Source: Planctomycetota bacterium | Lineage (GTDB): Bacteria; Planctomycetota; Phycisphaerae; UBA1845 | Length of the DNA: 6,743 nt | Reading direction: 5' to 3' | Assembly: GCA_022566435.1 (NCBI GenBank) | Contig: JADFIX010000213.1 | Coordinates: forward strand, 1-6,743 | In this document: piece after piece, positions 1 to 5,191 of the stretch | Position numbering within the stretch: the stretch's first letter is position 1 | Layout: every line of letters starts with the position of its first letter | Position numbers and translations under genes: made by a program | The notes under the pieces: model-generated | What the model was told of the DNA's origin: nothing | Database searches by the model: none | The model's input: the letters and a program-made list of their open reading frames with translations, nothing else

Positions 1-76
1 CGACCAATGGGTCGATCTGGGGATCGAGCACTCACAGCTGGCCATGCAAATTGCGAAAACGACGGGCACGAAGTAG
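1..76 (+). CDS. Possible C-terminal end of a plus-strand gene (5' part outside window)
   Basis: Reading from base 2, 24 sense codons run without a stop to a TAG at 74-76. The peptide ends in QLAMQIAKTTGTK and reads like an ordinary soluble protein end. Third codon positions are mostly G or C and second positions mostly A, T or C, which is what a real GC-rich gene shows. If real, the gene is convergent with the PPDK gene. The piece is too short to recognise a family, and a chance open frame of this length is quite possible. No function can be given. Confidence 0.3.
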   Translation, partial: DQWVDLGIEHSQLAMQIAKTTGTK

Positions 77-78
77 GC

Positions 79-103
79 TGGAACTCGGTACTCTCAAGTT
101 CCA
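79..103. terminator. Hairpin between convergent gene ends, possible weak terminator
   Basis: A perfect 7-bp inverted repeat, TGGAACT (79-85) and AGTTCCA (97-103), encloses an 11-base loop. It lies 3 bases after the possible plus-strand stop and about 30 bases beyond the PPDK stop codon, where a terminator would be expected. The stem is not GC-rich. On the plus strand the only T-run (TTTT, 112-115) begins eight bases after the stem, and on the minus strand no T-run follows directly. It is therefore at best a weak or factor-assisted terminator. Confidence 0.25.
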
Positions 104-132
104 TAGTGTGCTTTTGAATCTGCGACCACCGA

Positions 133-501
133 TTACCGTTTGCGCCTCGACTTCTTCGTGCCCGTGGCGGACTTCTTTTTTGCCTTCTTGCCGGCTGCTT
201 TCTTGGTTTTCTTTTTTGTGGCAGACTTTTTCGCCTTCTTGCTGGCGCTCTTCTTGACCTTCTTCGTGACCGCTTTAGATGCCGGTTTCTTCGACTTTTT
301 CGATTTGGTTTTCGTGGTCGACTTCGTTTTCTTTACCGCCTTGGCCGCGGTTTTTTTTGCTTTGGTCTTTTTCGATTTCGCCTTCTTTGCGCCGGCTTTC
401 TTGGCCTTCGGCGCGGCTTTTGTTCGGGTCGATGCCTTGGCCTTGGCTCTGGCGCGAGCGACCGACGGGTTTGACGTGCTGGTGGCGCGTTCGGCGGCCG
501 C
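133..501 (-). repeat. Low-complexity Lys/Ala/Ser/Thr-rich tail of PPDK, histone-H1-like
   Basis: Residues 928-1049 of the PPDK protein consist almost wholly of K, A, S, T, R and a few G, P and V, arranged as irregular AKK, SKK and TKK units. I count about 46 lysines in 122 residues, a single glutamate near its start and no aspartate. It ends in KSRRKR and a TAA stop. The tail is in frame with the catalytic core with no stop or obvious start between them, so it is part of the same protein. The composition resembles the C-terminal tail of histone H1 and bacterial H1-like or AlgP-type proteins, which bind DNA or other polyanions. The coding strand is strongly purine-rich here, so the plus strand shows long T/C-rich runs. 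Confidence 0.9.
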
Positions 502-3282
502 GCTTACGATGATGACCGCCTGCGCCGCCGCCATGCGGGCGATCGGTACGCGATAGGGGCTGCACGAGACGTAGTCCAATTCGAGCCAATGACAGAAAAA
601 GATGGATTTCGGGTCGCCGCCGTGCTCGCCGCAGATACCGAGTTTCAAATCCTTCCTCGTTTGCCGACCACCGGCACACGCCATCTCCAGCAGCCGACCC
701 ACACCGCCGACATCCAACGACTGGAACGGATCGTCGGCGAAGATCGCCGCCTTTTGCTCATCCACATAGGCGGGCAGAAACCGCCCCGCGTCGTCGCGCG
801 AAAGACCCATGGTCATCTGCGTCAAGTCGTTCGTGCCGAAGCTGAAGAATTCAGCCACCTTCGCCATCTCATCCGCGACGATGGCCGCCCGCGGCGTCTC
901 GATCATCGTGCCCACCAGATAACGGAGGGAGCGGTTATTGGGGCCGAGGATGGTGTCAGCCACGTCGCGCGTCCATTCGACCAGAATCGCAAGCTCCCGC
1001 GCGTCGATGCTTAGGGGGATCATGATCTCCGGAAGAACCTTCACGCCACGGACCGTGCAATGGACGGCCGCCTCGATAATCGCCCGAACCTGCATTTCCA
1101 GTATTTCGGGATAGGTAATGCATAACCGACATCCGCGATGCCCCAGCATGGGGTTGGTTTCATGGAGTTGATCGATCCGACGGAGCACATCGTCGGTCGA
1201 AATGGCCAACTCCGACGCCAGCGACTCGACGGCCTCGGTGTTATCCGCGGCGGGCAAAAACTCGTGCAGCGGCGGGTCGAGGAGTCGAATGGTGACCGGC
1301 AACCCGTCCATCACTTCGAAAATGCCTTCGAAATCACTTCGTTGGAACGGGAGCAGCTTATCGAGCGCTCTTTTGCGGCTTTCCTCGTTGTCGGCGAGAA
1401 TCATCTCCCGCATCGCGGCGATGCGCTCCGGCTGCGAAGGATCGAAGAACATGTGCTCCGTACGACACAACCCGATACCTTCCGCGCCCATCTCGAGCGC
1501 CTTTTGGGCATCTTGCGGGGTGTCGGCGTTCGTGCGGACACGTAGACGCCGACGCTGATCGCACCAACTGAGCAGCGTGTCGTATTCCGGCGGCGCGGTC
1601 GGCCGATCAAGGGCCACTGAACCTTTGTAGATTTCGCCCGCGCTTCCTTCCAGCGTGATGAATTCTCCTTCGCGGATCACGGTCCCGTTCAATGACATCT
1701 CGCACGCGTCGTAGTCGACGATCAGCGCGTCGCAGCCGACGATACAGCACTTGCCCCAGCCCCGGGCCACCACCGCCGCGTGCGAGGTCTTGCCGCCCGT
1801 CGCCGTCAAGATCCCCACCGCCGCGTACATGCCCCCCACGTCTTCGGGAGACGTCTCTTTTCGAACCAGAATCACTTGGGCGCCGGCGTTCATTCGAACC
1901 TCGGCGGCGTCCGCGGAGAACACAACTTCACCGCATGCGGCCCCTGGTACCGCGCTAATGCCTTCACCCAACTTCTTGGTTTCCAGTTCCGAACGGGCGA
2001 CCTCGGAAGAAATGACCGGATAAAACAATCGTTCAATGTCCTCGGCCGTGATTCGTTGTATCGCCTCGTCCTTACTGATAACCGGCTGGGTCGCCGCGGC
2101 AGCGAATCTCTTGGGCAGGTATTTCTTTTTGACCAGTTCGGCGGCGCGGCTTTCGCTGAGCAGGCCCTTGGTCGCCTGGTCGACGGCGATTTTGAACGCG
2201 GCCTGCGGCGAACGCTTGCCGGCGCGGCATTGCAGCATGTAGAGTTTTTCGCGTTCGATGGTGAACTCGAGATCCTGCATTTCACGGTAGTGAACTTCGA
2301 GAATGACACGGACGGCTTCGAGTTGCTCGTACGCTTCCGGCATTCGCGTTTTCAGTTCAGCCAGCCGTAGGGGCGTACGAACGCCGGCAACGACGTCTTC
2401 GCCCTGAGCGTTGATCAACAGGTCACCGTAGTACACGCTCTCTCCGGTGCTGGGGTCTCGGGTGAAGCAGACGCCCGTCGCGCAATCATCGCCCATGTTG
2501 CCGAAAACCATTTGGCAGATGTTGACCGCGGTGCCGTTTAGCCCGGTGATATTCTCGACGCGGCGATACGTCACGGCCTTTTCCGCCATCCAGCTCCCGA
2601 AGACCGCGTCGATGGCACCTCGCAATTGCTCGAACGGGTCCTGCGGGAAGGCTTGCTTCGTGTGTTTTCGGTAGATCGCCTTGAACTTACCGACGAGCGC
2701 TTGCAGCTCATCGGCGTCGACGTCGGTGTCCACGATTTTTTCATCCGGTCCGCGACGGAGTCGCCGCCGAGTACGCTTGTCTTTCAGCTCGTCGAAGGCC
2801 AGGTCGAACAACTCGCGTTCGATGCCCTTCGCCGTCGCGCCGTACATCATGATCAGGCGCCGGTAGGCGTCGAAGGCGAATCGTCGGCTCTTGGAGACGT
2901 TGGCCAGTCTTTCCACAGAGGTATCGTTCAGTCCGAGATTGAGAATCGTCTCCATCATCCCCGGCATGGATTGGGCCGCACCGGATCGAACGGAGACCAG
3001 CAGGGGATCCTTGGCGTGCCCCAGCTTTTTGCCGCAGACCTTCTCCAAGTCGGCCAGGGTTCGGCGAACCTCGGCTTCTAAGTCCGCCGGCCAAGTACCT
3101 GCGTTCATGTTGAAGTGGTCGCACGCATCGGTGGTAATCGTGAAGCCGGCCGGTACGGGCAGGCCGATTCGCGTCATTTCGGCGAGTCCCGCACCTTTTC
3201 CGCCGAGCCGCTGTTTGTCGTTGCCGCGTCCTTCCGCCTTGCCGCCGCCGAAGAAGTAAACCCATTTTCGTTTCTTGGCCAT
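133..3282 (-). CDS. ppdK: Pyruvate, phosphate dikinase with lysine-rich C-terminal tail
   Basis: PPDK interconverts pyruvate, ATP and phosphate with PEP, AMP and pyrophosphate in the cytoplasm; in bacteria it serves glycolysis or gluconeogenesis. All expected parts are visible in the 1049 residues. The N-terminal ATP-grasp domain starts with YFFGGGKAEG and GGKGAGLAEM (27-36) and includes FTRDPSTG and QDLEFTIE. The phosphohistidine domain has GGKTSHAAVVARG with the catalytic His at 501. The C-terminal PEP/pyruvate barrel has GLCRTEHMFF, RLLDPPLHEFLP, NPMLGHRG, GTMIETPRAA, FGTNDLTQMT and ICGEHGGDP with the catalytic Cys at 884. The core ends near residue 923 (SCSPYRVPIARMAAAQ); known bacterial PPDKs are about 870-900 residues. 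The rest is a basic low-complexity tail, listed separately. The ATG at 3282 gives the standard family N-terminus and has AGAGG (3290-3294) seven bases upstream. A separate promoter lies upstream, so it is probably its own transcription unit. The Thr two residues before His501 is kept; in plants this Thr is the PDRP regulatory site, but no regulator gene is visible here. Confidence 0.97.
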   Translation of the reverse strand: MAKKRKWVYFFGGGKAEGRGNDKQRLGGKGAGLAEMTRIGLPVPAGFTITTDACDHFNMNAGTWPADLEAEVRRTLADLEKVCGKKLGHAKDPLLVSVRSGAAQSMPGMMETILNLGLNDTSVERLANVSKSRRFAFDAYRRLIMMYGATAKGIERELFDLAFDELKDKRTRRRLRRGPDEKIVDTDVDADELQALVGKFKAIYRKHTKQAFPQDPFEQLRGAIDAVFGSWMAEKAVTYRRVENITGLNGTAVNICQMVFGNMGDDCATGVCFTRDPSTGESVYYGDLLINAQGEDVVAGVRTPLRLAELKTRMPEAYEQLEAVRVILEVHYREMQDLEFTIEREKLYMLQCRAGKRSPQAAFKIAVDQATKGLLSESRAAELVKKKYLPKRFAAAATQPVISKDEAIQRITAEDIERLFYPVISSEVARSELETKKLGEGISAVPGAACGEVVFSADAAEVRMNAGAQVILVRKETSPEDVGGMYAAVGILTATGGKTSHAAVVARGWGKCCIVGCDALIVDYDACEMSLNGTVIREGEFITLEGSAGEIYKGSVALDRPTAPPEYDTLLSWCDQRRRLRVRTNADTPQDAQKALEMGAEGIGLCRTEHMFFDPSQPERIAAMREMILADNEESRKRALDKLLPFQRSDFEGIFEVMDGLPVTIRLLDPPLHEFLPAADNTEAVESLASELAISTDDVLRRIDQLHETNPMLGHRGCRLCITYPEILEMQVRAIIEAAVHCTVRGVKVLPEIMIPLSIDARELAILVEWTRDVADTILGPNNRSLRYLVGTMIETPRAAIVADEMAKVAEFFSFGTNDLTQMTMGLSRDDAGRFLPAYVDEQKAAIFADDPFQSLDVGGVGRLLEMACAGGRQTRKDLKLGICGEHGGDPKSIFFCHWLELDYVSCSPYRVPIARMAAAQAVIIVSAAAERATSTSNPSVARARAKAKASTRTKAAPKAKKAGAKKAKSKKTKAKKTAAKAVKKTKSTTKTKSKKSKKPASKAVTKKVKKSASKKAKKSATKKKTKKAAGKKAKKKSATGTKKSRRKR

Positions 3283-3289
3283 AGCCCTG

Positions 3290-3294
3290 CCTCT
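3290..3294 (-). promoter_or_regulatory. Ribosome binding site of ppdK
   Basis: AGAGG on the minus strand sits seven bases before the ATG at 3282. It supports this start, which also matches the usual N-terminus of the family. Confidence 0.55.
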
Positions 3295-3330
3295 GGTTCA
3301 AGTGGTCCGATAAACTGCTCCAAAGGAGAG

Positions 3331-3358
3331 ATCATAGTCGTGTGGACCCAAGCGTCAA
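3331..3358 (-). promoter_or_regulatory. Sigma70-like promoter of ppdK
   Basis: On the minus strand TTGACG (3358-3353) and TATGAT (3336-3331) are separated by 16 bases. Each box matches five of six positions of the sigma70 consensus. Transcription would begin near 3324, giving a leader of about 40 bases before the ppdK ATG. A small palindrome, CTCC-AAA-GGAG (3318-3328), covers the predicted start point. This is a prediction from consensus only; spacing and placement in the only sizeable intergenic gap support it. Confidence 0.6.
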
Positions 3359-3411
3359 AACCGCCGCCGGAGTGTTCTCGTGCTGCGTTTGCACAACGGC
3401 GTTTTTGACGC
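3352..3411. repeat. 15-bp inverted repeat overlapping the ppdK -35 box
   Basis: GCGTCAAAACCGCCG (3352-3366) is repeated in inverted form as CGGCGTTTTTGACGC (3397-3411). Fourteen of fifteen positions pair across a 30-base spacer. The arm nearer ppdK contains the predicted -35 hexamer, so a protein binding the two arms could block or aid RNA polymerase. A smaller GTGC/GCAC repeat lies within the spacer (3380-3383 and 3391-3394). As RNA it would be a stem of 15 bp, but neither arm is in the predicted ppdK transcript; read-through from the upstream gene would include both. An operator is the preferred reading; a read-through hairpin is the alternative. Confidence 0.6.
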
Positions 3412-3532
3412 ACAGGTTCGGTGGATGCCCGCTCGACTACCTCTCACCCGCGAGTCGGATCTCCTGGCCACCGTATTAATTAAATAGCTTTACTGTATCC
3501 GGACGCCACAAGCGGCGGCGTGCCCAGTTCCC

Positions 3533-5191
3533 CTACGATCTGTGCCATTCCGTACACGCGGCGCAAATGGGCGAGACGTCAAACTGGCCTTCGGCGTGTG
3601 CCGAACGGAGAGATGAAAAGGCATCGCCTTGCCAGATTTCTTTCAGTGATTGGTTCGGGATCCGTCCCATCAACGACCGCCCGTGAAAGTCCTGATCGCA
3701 CGCCGTCACGCGACCGTCCGCCAGGACACAGCACCGTGAGGCGATCCTCCGGCAACCAAAGCGGGACGGTGGCGACATGTCGATCATTCGGTGATCTTCG
3801 AATTGACCGGCATAGGGACCGGTCGCGCCGATCATGACCGCGCCCAGGCGTCGAATCCATCCGTCATGGAAATCGTCTAGCTCATCGGCATTTTCTCGGG
3901 CCTTTGTAAATTCTGGCAAAACGATCGGAAAGGGACTGTCGAGGCGTTGGCGAATCTCCGCGACGCGATCGATTTTGGCGAGAATCGCCGCCAGGTTGGC
4001 GGAATCTGGATTGTTTGGGCTCTGCAGGCGGGTGTAGCATTCACTTGTCCAGCCATCCAGAACGATGGCGAGTACGTCCACGCGGCATTCTACCATCAGT
4101 TCGATCTGGGCGTCGGTCAGATCGACGGCCGCGGTGCGTATCGCCAGACCATAGACCCGTCGATCTGAAGAAAAACACCGCGCCGCGGCCTTCAGAACTG
4201 ACTCGAACGCCGGATGCCGTAGCGGATCGCCGAAGCCGCCCAGTATCAGAAGGGCGTCATCGTACTGGCTGATGCATTCCGCGACATGTTCGACGATCGC
4301 GGGGTCGATCGGTCCGCGGGCCTCGAGGCGACTTCCTCGGGGGCGCAAGACGGCGTCGGGATAAGGATCGTCCGTGGTCAGCTCGATTTCCACCTCGCAC
4401 GGAACCGGCTCCACCCGTACACCTTTTCTCTCGATCAACCAGCGACCCACTTCCGCGGCGTCCGTGGCGTCGTGATCTTGGAGCCACTCGCGGATCGTCT
4501 CCACGCTTCGATCCGTATCCGCGGACAGTCTTCCGACCGCGTGTCGCAGTTCGCGCGGAACTTCGAAACAGCAGGCTTCGAGAATCAGGTCCTTCTTCGG
4601 TGTGTCCGGTTGATAGGTGAAAACCCAACCGACCGGGCTGAGGTTTTCCGACAGTTCGCGGATCAATCCCGACTCCATCAAAACGCCGCTTAGCCCTGGC
4701 GGTGTCTGAGAGAACACCAGCCGAAAATCATTCCGCAATTCGAGTTTGTGGTCGATCATTCGATCGGCGAGCGCCGGATCAAAAAGAGCACCGGCCGGCG
4801 GGACCGCCAGGACGAGATCGGCATCGACTGTTTGGAGCAACCCAGCCAGTACTCGACAGTCTATGAACTCGTCGAAAAACGTCGCGCCGCCAACGCCACC
4901 TCGCCAGCCTTGCAGCGACCACTTTCGGGCGGTCTGGACGAGCGTGGCCCACCGGGGGAGGGCGGCCTGGACGGCGAGCACTTGCGCCGCGGTACCGTCA
5001 AGCAGGCTGGCGCACTGATCTCTTTGCGGTTCCGGGCACAGTACGAAGACTTTCTCGAGGTGACGAACGGCTTGCAAGCGCTCCACGGTCCGGCGCAGCA
5101 CGGGAATTCCGCAGAGATCATCCGCGAGGCGACTACGTGTGCCGAGCGGTGTTCGCTCCAAGTCGGCTTGTAGGGTTGCAATTATTTTCAT
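3533..5191 (-). CDS. Nucleotidyltransferase-like / radical-SAM-like SPASM fusion protein
   Basis: 552 residues, no named gene recognised. Residues 1-210 resemble the cytidylyltransferase (SpsF/CMP-sugar synthetase) fold: MKIIATLQAD, then GIPVLRRTVERL and KVFVLCPEP follow its usual order, but the basic RxxSxRLPxK-type nucleotide loop is altered. Residues 262-475 follow the radical SAM barrel layout: EVEIELTT as first strand and GGFGDPLRHP (318-327) in place of the GGEPLLHP motif. The CxxxCxxC motif expected after the first strand is absent (271-295 hold no cysteine). Residues 480-546 look like a SPASM/twitch end: C480, C487, C488, GRVTAC (C498), and a final CAAC (543-546), enough for one auxiliary Fe-S cluster. 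The ATG at 5191 overlaps the stop of the upstream Maf-like gene (ATGA), indicating translational coupling; no clear Shine-Dalgarno is seen. Inferred role: partner of the Maf-like protein in surface or flagellar glycan modification. The fold assignments rest on motif order and are moderately sure; the reaction is unknown. Confidence 0.75.
   Translation of the reverse strand: MKIIATLQADLERTPLGTRSRLADDLCGIPVLRRTVERLQAVRHLEKVFVLCPEPQRDQCASLLDGTAAQVLAVQAALPRWATLVQTARKWSLQGWRGGVGGATFFDEFIDCRVLAGLLQTVDADLVLAVPPAGALFDPALADRMIDHKLELRNDFRLVFSQTPPGLSGVLMESGLIRELSENLSPVGWVFTYQPDTPKKDLILEACCFEVPRELRHAVGRLSADTDRSVETIREWLQDHDATDAAEVGRWLIERKGVRVEPVPCEVEIELTTDDPYPDAVLRPRGSRLEARGPIDPAIVEHVAECISQYDDALLILGGFGDPLRHPAFESVLKAAARCFSSDRRVYGLAIRTAAVDLTDAQIELMVECRVDVLAIVLDGWTSECYTRLQSPNNPDSANLAAILAKIDRVAEIRQRLDSPFPIVLPEFTKARENADELDDFHDGWIRRLGAVMIGATGPYAGQFEDHRMIDMSPPSRFGCRRIASRCCVLADGRVTACDQDFHGRSLMGRIPNQSLKEIWQGDAFSSLRSAHAEGQFDVSPICAACTEWHRS
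5188..5191 (-). other. ATGA stop/start overlap
   Basis: On the minus strand the TGA stop of the Maf-like gene (5190-5188) shares bases with the ATG of the next gene (5191-5189). This four-base overlap is a standard sign of one operon and of re-initiation by the same ribosome. It is the main evidence that the two proteins are made together. Confidence 0.9.

Larger units (their letters stand above)
3283..3532. other. Intergenic region between the SPASM-like gene and ppdK
   Basis: This 250-base gap is the only sizeable non-coding stretch. Its ppdK-proximal half holds the promoter, inverted repeat and ribosome binding site listed separately. The half near 3533 holds an AT-rich patch (3474-3498, including the palindrome TTAATTAA) and, right after the upstream gene's stop, a 7-bp GC stem with one bulge (3501-3507 with 3517-3524). 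No T-run follows that stem on the minus strand, so I do not call it a terminator. I see no convincing small gene or tRNA. Confidence 0.6.

Noticed and set aside
140..556. Plus-strand frame encoding a very Phe/Ala/Leu-rich, apparently membrane-like protein
   Set aside because: It is the antisense of the lysine-rich PPDK tail: AAG/AAA codons read backwards give CTT/TTT. The hydrophobicity is an artefact of that composition.
275..679. Minus-strand frame overlapping the PPDK 3' end as an independent small basic protein
   Set aside because: It overlaps conserved PPDK core motifs including the catalytic Cys, and its composition comes from shifting the Lys-rich codons. Considered only as a possible slippage product.
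1780..2370. 196-codon plus-strand open frame
   Set aside because: It lies antisense to conserved PPDK sequence around the catalytic His; long antisense frames are common in GC-rich genes and it shows no recognisable family.
2741..3301. 186-codon minus-strand frame at the 5' end of ppdK
   Set aside because: Different frame across the conserved PPDK N-terminus; rich in Arg/Gly from shifted GC-rich codons; no domain.
3470..3500. AT-rich patch with TTAATTAA as a second promoter
   Set aside because: No -35 hexamer at acceptable spacing on either strand that improves on chance; the site nearer ppdK is much better.
3501..3524. GC-rich stem just after the SPASM-like gene as a Rho-independent terminator
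   Set aside because: The stem has a bulge and is followed on the minus strand by mixed sequence without a T-run.
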